Below, in pieces: positions 32,514 to 41,049 of a stretch of 41,549 nt of DNA. The notes under the pieces were generated by a model. The model was not told the DNA's origin. It did no database searches and saw only the letters and a program-made list of their open reading frames with translations. The position numbers were made by a program, and so were the translations under genes. The DNA lies in the NCBI GenBank assembly GCA_905339255.1, contig CAJPFO010000054.1:1-41549 (forward strand). Reading direction: 5' to 3'. The first letter of the stretch is position 1; every line of letters begins with the position of its first letter. This stretch comes from Myxococcaceae bacterium (GTDB taxonomy: Bacteria > Myxococcota_A > UBA9160).

Positions 32514-33212
32514 ATGCGTATTGCGATGGCATTGCTGATCTCGATGACACTTTCCGGTGTCGCTTCTGCACAGTCGACCGACATGCTCAACAAGGCGGCG
32601 AAGGGCGCGATCGACGCGGTGCTTCCGCCGGGAGAGAAGCCCGCGGAGGGCGCACGGCCCGGCAAGGACGCCGCACCGCCCAAGCCCGGCGACATGGTCT
32701 CGAACCCCGCCTACGAGGCGTGGGCTCCCTATGCGGTGGGGGCCTCGGTGACGATCGCCGAGAGGATCGAGTTCGAGGACGGGAGCGTCGTGATCCCCGT
32801 GACGACGTCGAAGCTCGTCTCGAAGAGCGCCGATCGGCTCACCGTCGAGAGCGTGAGCGTTGCCGGCGCGGCCGCGAAGCACCTCGGCGCCGCCGAGGAG
32901 ACCAAGTCGCTGGCCGAGTATCCGGCGAAGATCAAGTACGGAGAGCTCGAAGCCGGCCGCATGGCGGATGCCCGCGTGACCGAAGGAAAGGAACTCGTCG
33001 ACGTGGCCGGGAAGGAGGTCGAGGCGAGCTTCGTCGAGACCCGGTACACGGCAGGCGGAGAGACCGTCGTCGAGAAGGTCTGGAACGTGGCCGACGTCCC
33101 GGGACACATGGCGAAGAAGACCGTGACGAAGAAAAAGGGCGAGAAGACCTCGCACAGCGCGAGCGCGCAGGTGAAGAAGCTCGACGCCAAGAAAGAAGCC
33201 GCTTCGAAATGA
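32514..33212 (+). CDS. Secreted protein, unknown function
   Basis: ATG 32514 follows GGAGG and gives a signal peptide (MRIAMALLISMTLSGVASAQ, cleavage after ASA). The 232-residue product has a low-complexity Lys/Pro/Ala linker after the signal, then a beta-rich domain (SVTIAERIEFEDGSVVIPVT, then KSLAEYPAKIKYGELEAG) and a Lys-rich tail (KKTVTKKKGEKTSHSASAQV). I do not recognise a family; it may be periplasmic. It is followed immediately by a strong terminator hairpin and is probably a single-gene unit. A longer frame starting at 32364 is rejected because it lacks an RBS and a signal peptide. Confidence 0.75.
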   Translation: MRIAMALLISMTLSGVASAQSTDMLNKAAKGAIDAVLPPGEKPAEGARPGKDAAPPKPGDMVSNPAYEAWAPYAVGASVTIAERIEFEDGSVVIPVTTSKLVSKSADRLTVESVSVAGAAAKHLGAAEETKSLAEYPAKIKYGELEAGRMADARVTEGKELVDVAGKEVEASFVETRYTAGGETVVEKVWNVADVPGHMAKKTVTKKKGEKTSHSASAQVKKLDAKKEAASK

Positions 33213-33217
33213 GGCGA

Positions 33218-33246
33218 GGGCGTGGGTGCGGATCGCACCCACGCCC
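33218..33246 (+). terminator. Strong hairpin terminator after the secreted protein gene
   Basis: GGGCGTGGGTGCG and CGCACCCACGCCC pair over 13 bases around a 3-base loop, starting 6 bases after the stop. A pyrimidine-rich stretch (TCTCCCTCCCC) follows instead of a pure U-tract. The rest of the 307-base gap up to 33520 holds only high-GC sequence; a short open frame at 33226-33417 has no RBS or homology and is not called. Confidence 0.65.
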
Positions 33247-33519
33247 ATCTCCCTCCCCCCACGCGCCGTGCGAGGTGGAGTCTGCCCGCACGCCCCCGCG
33301 GCGCCCGCAGCGGATCCGACCCCCGCGCTTCCCGCCGCCCTTCGTGCGCTTGACGCCACGGCCCGACACGCGATCGTTCGCGCGGCGAGGAGTCGTCCCG
33401 AAGCCCGGGACGAGTGAACGCCAGCGGCGAAGGGGCGGCCATGCCGCAGACGAGCGGCACGCGGACGAAGGGCTCCGAGCGAAGCGGGCGGCGCAGCCTC
33501 GAGCGGAGCCGCGGCTAGC

Positions 33520-34248
33520 GTGCTGGAGCCCGCGCCGTCCTATCGCAGGATCGATGCCGAGGCGGTCGTCCGTACCATCGAGACCCTCGAGCGGCGCGTC
33601 GCCGATCGCTTTCCGGCGTCGGGCCTCTCGCGGGTCGTCGCCGAGCTTCTCGCCGTCGGGACCGAGACCGCCGCGCGGATCGCCGTTCTCGCCCGACCGA
33701 ACCTTCCGCTTCGCGCAGGGGTTGCCGTCCTCATCGCGACTCTCGCTCTTCTCGTGGGCGCCGCCATTGCGAGCCTTCGAGGTCCCTCCGAAGTCGAGGG
33801 CTTCGCGCAGCTCGTCCAGGTGGTCGAATCCGCCGTGAACGACATCGTCTTCCTCGGCATCGCGATCCTCTTCCTCGTCACGCTCGAGGGCAGGATCCGC
33901 CGCCGCCGGGCGCTCCGTGCGCTCCACGAACTCCGGAGCCTCGCGCACGTCGTCGACATGCATCAGCTCACGAAAGATCCCGAGCAGTTCTCGACCGCAC
34001 GCCGCGACACGGCGTCCTCACCGGCGCGGACCTTCTCGCCGTACGAACTCGCCCGCTACCTCGACTACTGCAGCGAAACCCTCTCGCTCACGGGAAAGCT
34101 CGCGGCGCTCTGGGCGCAGCGCTTCGACGACCCCGTGATCCTCTCCGCCGTGAACGAGGTCGAGGTGCTCACCACCGGCCTCGGAGCGAAGGTCTGGCAG
34201 AAGCTCACCATCCTCGACGCCGACGCGAGGCCGCGTGATGTCTCGTAG
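33520..34248 (+). CDS. Two-TM membrane protein, unknown function
   Basis: The 242-residue protein starts at GTG 33520. It has two hydrophobic helices (about residues 70-92 and 108-124, LRAGVAVLIATLALLVGAAI and DIVFLGIAILFLVTLEG) joined by a short loop, with cytoplasmic-looking helical N- and C-terminal parts. The C-terminal part (YLDYCSETLSLTGKLAALWA, QRFDDPVILSAVNEVEVLTT) is helical and conserved-looking. I recall similar uncharacterised membrane proteins in varied bacteria but cannot name the family. It may be cotranscribed with the ERCC4 nuclease, 76 bases downstream. Confidence 0.7.
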   Translation: MLEPAPSYRRIDAEAVVRTIETLERRVADRFPASGLSRVVAELLAVGTETAARIAVLARPNLPLRAGVAVLIATLALLVGAAIASLRGPSEVEGFAQLVQVVESAVNDIVFLGIAILFLVTLEGRIRRRRALRALHELRSLAHVVDMHQLTKDPEQFSTARRDTASSPARTFSPYELARYLDYCSETLSLTGKLAALWAQRFDDPVILSAVNEVEVLTTGLGAKVWQKLTILDADARPRDVS

Positions 34249-34324
34249 CCCGAGCCGCGGCGCGGCAAGGATCTCTCGCGATCGCCACGCCCTCCGGCGC
34301 CCGGCGCTCGCGTAGGGGAGCCGT

Positions 34325-35434
34325 GTGCCGGCCATCTGGCGGATCGAGCGCACGCGAAGCGACCGCTTCCCGTTCCGGATCGCGATCGAACAGGATGGAC
34401 GCGTACTCTTCGCCGTCCGCGCCCAGAGCGAATGGCCGGCGCCGGGAGGACAGATCTTCTGCCTTCGCGAGCGTGAGCACGACCCCGGAGAGGACCTCGA
34501 GCTCGTCGAGCGGGTCCCGATCGCTTCGATCCACCGCGTGGGAGTGAAGCTCGCCGTCGTCCTCGATCGCCCGCGGCGCAAGCGCTGCGAGTTCCTCTCG
34601 CTCCGGCGGGAGAAGAAGGACGGTTCGGGAAGCTACGAACAGGTCTTCTTCCGCACCGAGACCGCCATCCGCGCGCATCGCTCGCGCGGCCGCGTCGAGC
34701 TCGGGAATCGCGCTTCGCTCGACGTCGCGATCGACCTCCGCGAGCGCTACCCGTGGCGCTTTCCGGGAGCACGCGTCTCGCGCCGCGAGCTCGCAGTGGG
34801 CGACTATGCCCTCGTCCGAAACGATGCCATCGTGGCCGTTGCCGAACGCAAGAGCCTCGAGAACCTGCTCGGCGACATCGGCTCCGTACGCGCGCTCCAT
34901 CAAGGCATGGCCGAGCTCGCCCGCCAGCCGCGCGCCGCCGTCGTGATCGAGGCGCAGTACGCCGACTTCCTCGATCCCTCCCGCACCCGCGCCTGGCCGG
35001 CGAATCACGTCGCCCGCGTCGTCGCCGAGCTCGCCGCGCTCCATCCGCGACTCCCCTTCGTCTTCGCAGGAAATCGCAAGCTCGCGAACGTCTGGACCGA
35101 GCGCTGGTTCATGGCCGTCGCGGCGGAGCTCGCCGTCGAGCAACCCCTCTTCGTCTCCGACGTGATCGCGCGCTACGAACCCGCCGAAGGCGCTCTCGCC
35201 GAAGGGCTCGACGAGCGCATCCGTCGCGCTGCCCTCGCAGGAATCGAATCTCCGTTCCGCATGACCGCGCTCCGCGCGCGCTTCCCCGATGCCGACCCGA
35301 AGCGCATCACCCGCGTGCTCCGCAGCCTTCGCCGCGAAGGCCGCCTGCGCATGGACGGCCAGCGACGCGGCGCCGTCTGGAGCCGCGTCGAGCGCAACGG
35401 CGGCGACGACGACGAGGGCGGCCGGGGGCGGTAG
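34325..35434 (+). CDS. ERCC4-domain (XPF-like) nuclease
   Basis: GTG 34325 is chosen because GTAGGGGAGC sits upstream. The 369-residue protein has an N-terminal beta-rich domain (1-120), an ERCC4 nuclease core, and a C-terminal winged-helix-like tail (ALRARFPDADPKRITRVLRS). The core is visible as DVAIDLRERYPW (Asp137, Arg139, Glu140), LAVGDYALV (Gly159-Asp160) and AVAERKSLENLLGDIGS (Glu174, Arg175, Lys176). Family members cut DNA near branch or junction points with divalent metal. In the normal GD-x(n)-ERK-x3-D motif the last Asp should be at residue 180, where Asn is seen; Asp184 is four further on. So catalysis may be altered or lost. Stand-alone ERCC4 nucleases in bacteria are uncommon and poorly studied. 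Confidence 0.8.
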   Translation: MPAIWRIERTRSDRFPFRIAIEQDGRVLFAVRAQSEWPAPGGQIFCLREREHDPGEDLELVERVPIASIHRVGVKLAVVLDRPRRKRCEFLSLRREKKDGSGSYEQVFFRTETAIRAHRSRGRVELGNRASLDVAIDLRERYPWRFPGARVSRRELAVGDYALVRNDAIVAVAERKSLENLLGDIGSVRALHQGMAELARQPRAAVVIEAQYADFLDPSRTRAWPANHVARVVAELAALHPRLPFVFAGNRKLANVWTERWFMAVAAELAVEQPLFVSDVIARYEPAEGALAEGLDERIRRAALAGIESPFRMTALRARFPDADPKRITRVLRSLRREGRLRMDGQRRGAVWSRVERNGGDDDEGGRGR

Positions 35435-35717
35435 ATCCTCGCCTCGGTGCCCGTCGCGAAAGCAGTGTGCCACGGGCTGGAGCAGGAGCCCCTCGACCTC
35501 GATGTCGACGCTGCCGACCAGAGGCCGTCGTATCGCATCGAGCGCCACCGCGAAGGCGGCGCGATCCGAGAATGTGTGGCCGCGTCGGATCGGCCCGAGA
35601 TGGGGATGGGGACGAAGCTTCGCTCCGCCCCCCGCCGCAACCACCACGCGGCTGCCGGGTTCCCTCGGGTACGCGCCGCCGGGAGACGGGCGGACGCGGC
35701 CGTTCGGGGGTCTGCCC

Positions 35718-37181
35718 ATGCTGCTCCGCAAGCTCGCTGCGCTTCTTGCGTCCGCCGCGGCCTGTCTGCTCTCGTGCGGAGATCCCGGCTACTGGCCGCC
35801 TATCTACGTGGTCTTGAACGTCCACGGACACGATTACCAGCTCTCGGCCGATCTGGTCGGAGGCCAGGATTGGTGGGCGATCAAGGAGCAGCGTTATGCG
35901 CGCCATCGTGAGGAGATCCTCTGGGTGCGCGACGAGGCCGAGCGGCACGGCCTGCGCGTGAGCTTCCAGTTGAACGGGGAATACGCCCGCGATGCCCGCG
36001 TGCTGCGAACGGACGGCGATGGCGACGACACCGATCACATCCGCGACCTCGTCGCCCGCGGCCACAGCGTGGGCGTTCACTTCCACCCGGCGCGCTTCAC
36101 GGGTGTGCGCGAGTTCTGGGAGCCTTTACCGATGGCGCTCGTCACGCCCGCCGTCGCTCGCGAGATGTTCGAGCACCACGTGGGGGAGGTCGAGGCCGCC
36201 CTCGGCGCGAGCGTGCGGCGCGTCGATCCGGCGCTCGATTGGAGCTCCGCAGAGATGATCGCCGAGTACGTGGCGTTGATGGCGGATTTCGGCCTCGACC
36301 TCGAGCCCGCGGGAGAAGACTTCAGCTACACGCCGTGGCAGGGGCTGCCGTGGAGCCCCTTCCGCAGGCAGAGCGGCTCGAAGCTCCACGAGGATCCCAC
36401 GAGCCCCTGGCTCACGATCCCGACGCACGGGCAGACCGGCGAGGCGATTCCGAAGGGGCTGCATGCGGTCGTCGGTACCGTGGCGCAGCTCGAGCGGCGC
36501 TTTCTCGAGCTGGTCGCGGAGCGAGATCATGCCCGCGCGACGGGCCAGCCCTGGCGTGTGTGGGCGATGGGCTTCCTCACGCATCCCGACCAGAACGAGC
36601 AGCACCGAGCCGACGTGACGGCTCTCTTGGACTGGCTCGTTTCGCAGTTCGGACCGGGCTCACCACGGCCGATCGTGCAGTTCGTGACCGACGCCGAGCT
36701 CGCGTCGGTCTACGAGGTGTGGGAGGCAGCGAGCCCCGGGGCGTCATCGTTCGATTTCGATTGGGAGGGCTGGCTCGCGAGCGTCTTCGAGCCGGACGTG
36801 GCCGACGAGGTTGCATACCCCTACGCGATCGAGGGCGTCGCGCTCGGCCTCGCCGACGCCGAGGTCGTCGGCCGTCGCGACGAACTCGTGGCGCAGGGGA
36901 TCGTGATCTGGGAACTCGTGCACCGCGCCGTCGACCGCGGGCCGAGGCAAGCGAGCGGGGTCGAGCCGGTGCTCGCGGTGGGCGAGGCCGACTCCGAGCA
37001 TCCGCTCTATCTCGTCTACGCCCTCACGGGCGAGGGGCGCTTCGACGTCTCGGCCGTCGTTTCGGGAACGCTCTTCGTGAAAGATGGCGTGAGCGGCGAG
37101 GTCTCGATGGCCGACGCGACCGACCTCGCGATCGGGGCCACGCCGCTCGTGGTGTCGGCGAGCGATCTCTACCTGCACTGA
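35718..37181 (+). CDS. NodB-like polysaccharide deacetylase-related lipoprotein
   Basis: ATG 35718 yields a lipoprotein signal (MLLRKLAALLASAAACLLSC, lipobox Cys20). The 487-residue mature part resembles the carbohydrate-esterase-4 fold: NVHGHDYQLS near residue 34 in place of the usual 'TFDD' strand, a RHGLRVSFQLNGEYA strand, and the GHSVGVHFHP motif that corresponds to the metal-binding H-x-x-x-H block. Further conserved regions include LDWSSAEMIAEYVALMADFG and GFLTHPDQNEQHRADV. It may remove acetyl groups or bind sugars at the envelope. Other NodB-like proteins lacking the first catalytic Asp are non-catalytic, and that may apply here. The 283-base gap before it shows coding-like codon use on the minus strand but no gene is called. 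Confidence 0.6.
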   Translation: MLLRKLAALLASAAACLLSCGDPGYWPPIYVVLNVHGHDYQLSADLVGGQDWWAIKEQRYARHREEILWVRDEAERHGLRVSFQLNGEYARDARVLRTDGDGDDTDHIRDLVARGHSVGVHFHPARFTGVREFWEPLPMALVTPAVAREMFEHHVGEVEAALGASVRRVDPALDWSSAEMIAEYVALMADFGLDLEPAGEDFSYTPWQGLPWSPFRRQSGSKLHEDPTSPWLTIPTHGQTGEAIPKGLHAVVGTVAQLERRFLELVAERDHARATGQPWRVWAMGFLTHPDQNEQHRADVTALLDWLVSQFGPGSPRPIVQFVTDAELASVYEVWEAASPGASSFDFDWEGWLASVFEPDVADEVAYPYAIEGVALGLADAEVVGRRDELVAQGIVIWELVHRAVDRGPRQASGVEPVLAVGEADSEHPLYLVYALTGEGRFDVSAVVSGTLFVKDGVSGEVSMADATDLAIGATPLVVSASDLYLH

Positions 37182-37280
37182 GGCGGGCGAGCGTGTTCTT
37201 CATCTCGTCACAGAATCGACGCGAAGTGCTCGCATAAACGTGGCGCTGCGTCGCCCGGGGTGCCGGTAGACTGAAAGATC

Positions 37281-40200
37281 GTGTGTCCCCCCACGCATGC
37301 GTTGGTGCCGGTCTGCCCGAAAGCTCGCGTCGCCGGGCTGCTGCTCGCAGCGCTGCGGGGGCTCGCCCTATGCCTGCCGCTCCTGTGGGTGGCCGAGAGC
37401 GCAGGGGCTCAGGAGCTCGCGCGACTGATCGGAGGGGTCGTGGACGCGGAGAGCGGAGTCTCGCTCTCCGACGTGAAGGTGACGCTGCGCGGTCCTGGCG
37501 GCGCGGAACCCCCCGGGGTCGAGACGCGCACCACGGGCGGCGACGGCTCGTTCGATTTCGGCGAGGTGCCCGTCGGCATCTACCAATTCGAGTTCGAGCG
37601 CTCCGGCTACCGGAGCTCCCGCATGACGGATTTCCGGGTGCTGGCGGGAGAGATCAACCGGGCGGAGTTCCCGATGCCCGGGCTGGCCGCTGAGGCGACG
37701 GCGGACGAGGTCGCGGTCGACGAGACCGCCGAGGCGAGCGGCGGCAGTGGCGCCGACGGTGGCGCAGAGGTCGGGAGTATCGAGGAGTTCGTGGTCACGG
37801 CCGAGAAGGTCGAGGACCTCATCAGCCTGCGGATCGACTCCGACTCCCTCCTGAACGTGGTGGGAGCCGAGGAGTTCTCGAAGTTCGGTGCCGGCGATGT
37901 GGCCGAGGTGCTCGAGCGCGTCGCGGGCGTCACGGTGGCCGAGGGCCAGTTCGCCATCATCCGCGGGCTCGAGGACCGCTACAGCAGCACGGTGCTGAAC
38001 GGCGCGGTCGTGCCGAGCCCCGATCCGAACAGCCAATCGGTGCAGCTCGACCTGTTTCCTTCCGAAGTGGTCGGGAACCTCGGGGTGGTGAAGAACTTCT
38101 CGCCCGAGCTCCCGAGCAACTCCTCGGGCGGGAACATCGACATCAAGACCCACGAGTATCCGGAAGAAGTGGAGGTGAGCTTCAAGGCGGGCGCCGGCTT
38201 CAACGAGAACGCCCAGGACCGCTACCTGGAGCAGCAGGGCCACACCGACGTCGAACAGATCGTGAACGGCCTCGACCCCATCGGTACCGATGCGAACGGG
38301 CTTCCCATCTACGAGACGCGAGAGGAGTTCCAGGCTCGAGCGGGCCGCTTCGTGGGCGGGAACCCGTTCGGTCTCGAAGATGAGAAGAACGGCAACTTCT
38401 TCGACGACTTGAGCGGCGTGACGGACTCCGATTACGTCGCGACCCTGGGCGGCAAGGAGGTCTTCGGCGGCCGCGAGTTCCGCTTCAAGGGCGTGCTCTC
38501 GCGTGAGACCGACTACGAGACCGCAGAGGGCTTCCAGGGCGAGCGCGTTCCGGCGCCTGCCGAGTTCTCGCTGCCGACCTTCGGACCGCCGATCTTCATC
38601 CCTCGGCCGCCCTTCGTCATCACCCCGATCATCCCGGGCAAGCTGATCTCGCCCGGAGATCTCACCTTGGGGGAACTCAACCGCTACAAGGGCACCTACG
38701 ACATGACGCTGAGCGAGCGTGTCCAGCAGAGCACGGCCTTCGGAGCCCTGGGCTTCGACCTCGACGAAGAGGGCGCCCACCGGGTCGATGGCTCCTACCT
38801 CTGGACACGCGTCAAGTTCGATGCGGCGCAACTCCTGGAGAACGGCATCATTCCGGGCCTCGATTACGAGGCGTACGGAAACTCTCAGATCGTCGATGCC
38901 CAGCTCCCCTCGACGGGCGGCGAGACGATCGCTCCCGGTGGATTCATCGAGCAGTCGTTTCGTGATCCCGCCTTCGGCCCGCTCGAGGACGGCACGCTCG
39001 CCTTCTCGAGCTTCAGCCAGAGCACCTCTTTCGAGACCGACCGCGAGCTTTGGGTCGCTGCCGTGAACGGCGACCACGATTTCGGCGCCTGGCTTCCCGG
39101 CCTCCATCTGAACTGGGCCTGGAACGAAGCCGAGACGACGCAGCAGGAGTCTGCGCTCGGGATGTCGGTCTTCTACGAGCCGTGCGGCTTCACCAGCCTG
39201 ACCCCCTGCCCGCCCGGCGTGCAGCCGATCCAGGAGGTGCCCACGGTCTATCCCACGACGCCGGAGTCGCTCGGCCCGGGTGCCTGGGCGGTCCGGAACG
39301 ACATCCTGCTGAGCGCCAACGACATCACCGAAAGCTCGAGCTTCTACCGCATCGACGCCGATTACGAAGTGGACTTCTCCGAGGCGGCGACCTTCGAGCT
39401 GACGGGCGGCCTGTGGAAGGAGCGGGCGAACCGCAACGTCGCATCGGCCTTCCTGGAGAGCCCGTCCGTTTCCGAGACGGGCGAGGCCTGTGTTCCCGGC
39501 GCGTCGTCGCAGTTCGTCTGTCAGGCGGATACCGAGATCGAGCTCGGAGAGGTTGCGTACGAGGAGATCGCCTTCACGGGTGGCAACCTGAGTGGGCTGC
39601 GAAGCACCACCAACGATTCATCGCGCGAAATCGACGCCTGGCATCTGCGCGGCAAGCTCAGCTTCTGGGACCGCGTCGATCTGTTGGGGGGCGTGCGGCT
39701 CGAGCGGATCTTCATCCAATCGCTGAACGACCCCTTCTTGCGAAACCCGCTGACCGGCGAGCTGGTCACGATCCTGGGTGGGCCGCAGACCTTCCCGTCG
39801 CGGTTCGTACTCTTCGATCGCATCGACAACCCGTTTCCGGGGGGGCCCGATGGCCTCACGGTCGTGCCGCCCGAGGACCTGGCCTACAACGACGAGATTC
39901 TCGGGACCGGCGTCGTGCCCGGGAAGTGCGTCGGCGACGACGGCAGCAAGGGTGCGATCACCTGCGTGGATCTCCTGGACGCCGATGATCTGCAGGACCG
40001 CTTCAACGGGCTCATCGATGAGCGGCGTCTGTTCCCGTCCGCCGGCATCACCATCCGTCCGCTCGAGGGCCTGATCTTGCGCGGTGCGTGGTCGGAGACC
40101 GTGGCGCGGCCCTCGTTCCGCGAGATCGGCTACTACGTCACGGTGGAGCCCGGCACGAACGACCTGCTCGTGGGAAATCCGACCCTCCAGCTCTCGGACG

Positions 40201-41009
40201 TGCAGAGCTGGGATGCCCGGCTCGAGTACACCTGGGGCTTCCGAGGTGATCTCTTCGCCGTGAGCTGGTTCAAGAAGAAGATCGACAACCCCATCGAGGC
40301 CGTGATCGTGCGCGATCCCCTGAACCAGGAGCTGACGGCGTCGGGCCTCTTCCAGACCTTCTTCAACAACCCCAACACCGCCGATCTCTGGGGTGTGGAG
40401 GTGGAGGCGCGCAAGAACTTCGACTTCCTGGAACTCCTGGAGGAGCACGCCGGGGTTCCGATGCCGGACTGGCTCGAGTACCTCTCGGTGGGAGGCAACT
40501 ACACCTACATCGACGCCGAGGTGGCGCGTACCAGCGTCGAGCAGGCTCGGGCGCAACCCTTCTTCGAGGGCGCAAGCCAGTTCAACGCGGCGTTCTCGGC
40601 GCTCGCGCCCACGCGCCGGCTCTTCAACCAGCCGGAGTGGATCGCGAACGTCGACGTCACCTTCGACCACCCCGATTGGGGTCTCTCGGCCACCGTCGCT
40701 TATTTTGCGATCAGCGACGTACTCGATGCAGCCGGATCCGTGGCCATCAGCAACACGGGACGGACGCTCGAGTACGTGCCGGACCGCTACGTGGGGGCGT
40801 TCCAGGACCTCCGGGCGACGATCGCGAAGACGTTCATGTTGCCCGCGAACCTCGGTGCGATCACGCTTCGGGCGAGCGCGAAGAATCTCCTCGATTCGCC
40901 ACGACGGCTGATCTACGACCCGGCGCAGACGTCGAAGGAGATCGTGGAGCAGGAACTCCGGACGGGGATCGACTACGGCCTTTCGATCACTTTCCGCCGC
41001 GAGTTCTGA
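37281..41009 (+). CDS. TonB-dependent outer-membrane receptor with carboxypeptidase-regulatory domain
   Basis: Starting at GTG 37281, this 1242-residue protein has a signal peptide (cleavage near AGAQE), a CarboxypepD_reg-like Ig domain (IGGVVDAESGVSLSDVKVTL), a Gly/Glu-rich linker, then the plug (SIEEFVVTAEKVEDL, about residue 166; DVAEVLERVAGVTVAEGQFA; IRGLEDRYSSTVLNGAVVPS) and a long beta-barrel. It ends FRREF, with the C-terminal aromatic needed for BamA insertion. Such proteins import large or scarce substrates with TonB energy; the regulatory domain and size resemble SusC-like or 'Oar'-like receptors. No SusD neighbour is present. The substrate is unknown. It is followed by a convergent AraC-type gene. 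Confidence 0.9.
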   Translation: MCPPTHALVPVCPKARVAGLLLAALRGLALCLPLLWVAESAGAQELARLIGGVVDAESGVSLSDVKVTLRGPGGAEPPGVETRTTGGDGSFDFGEVPVGIYQFEFERSGYRSSRMTDFRVLAGEINRAEFPMPGLAAEATADEVAVDETAEASGGSGADGGAEVGSIEEFVVTAEKVEDLISLRIDSDSLLNVVGAEEFSKFGAGDVAEVLERVAGVTVAEGQFAIIRGLEDRYSSTVLNGAVVPSPDPNSQSVQLDLFPSEVVGNLGVVKNFSPELPSNSSGGNIDIKTHEYPEEVEVSFKAGAGFNENAQDRYLEQQGHTDVEQIVNGLDPIGTDANGLPIYETREEFQARAGRFVGGNPFGLEDEKNGNFFDDLSGVTDSDYVATLGGKEVFGGREFRFKGVLSRETDYETAEGFQGERVPAPAEFSLPTFGPPIFIPRPPFVITPIIPGKLISPGDLTLGELNRYKGTYDMTLSERVQQSTAFGALGFDLDEEGAHRVDGSYLWTRVKFDAAQLLENGIIPGLDYEAYGNSQIVDAQLPSTGGETIAPGGFIEQSFRDPAFGPLEDGTLAFSSFSQSTSFETDRELWVAAVNGDHDFGAWLPGLHLNWAWNEAETTQQESALGMSVFYEPCGFTSLTPCPPGVQPIQEVPTVYPTTPESLGPGAWAVRNDILLSANDITESSSFYRIDADYEVDFSEAATFELTGGLWKERANRNVASAFLESPSVSETGEACVPGASSQFVCQADTEIELGEVAYEEIAFTGGNLSGLRSTTNDSSREIDAWHLRGKLSFWDRVDLLGGVRLERIFIQSLNDPFLRNPLTGELVTILGGPQTFPSRFVLFDRIDNPFPGGPDGLTVVPPEDLAYNDEILGTGVVPGKCVGDDGSKGAITCVDLLDADDLQDRFNGLIDERRLFPSAGITIRPLEGLILRGAWSETVARPSFREIGYYVTVEPGTNDLLVGNPTLQLSDVQSWDARLEYTWGFRGDLFAVSWFKKKIDNPIEAVIVRDPLNQELTASGLFQTFFNNPNTADLWGVEVEARKNFDFLELLEEHAGVPMPDWLEYLSVGGNYTYIDAEVARTSVEQARAQPFFEGASQFNAAFSALAPTRRLFNQPEWIANVDVTFDHPDWGLSATVAYFAISDVLDAAGSVAISNTGRTLEYVPDRYVGAFQDLRATIAKTFMLPANLGAITLRASAKNLLDSPRRLIYDPAQTSKEIVEQELRTGIDYGLSITFRREF

Positions 41010-41049
41010 GGTCCGGGCCCCGCTCTCGAGGCGGCGGAACGGCTCGCCT

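Noticed and set aside
33226-33417. A 63-residue plus-strand open frame in the gap before 33520
   Set aside because: It begins inside the terminator hairpin, has no ribosome site, and its Pro/Ala/Arg-rich composition looks like translated GC-rich noise.
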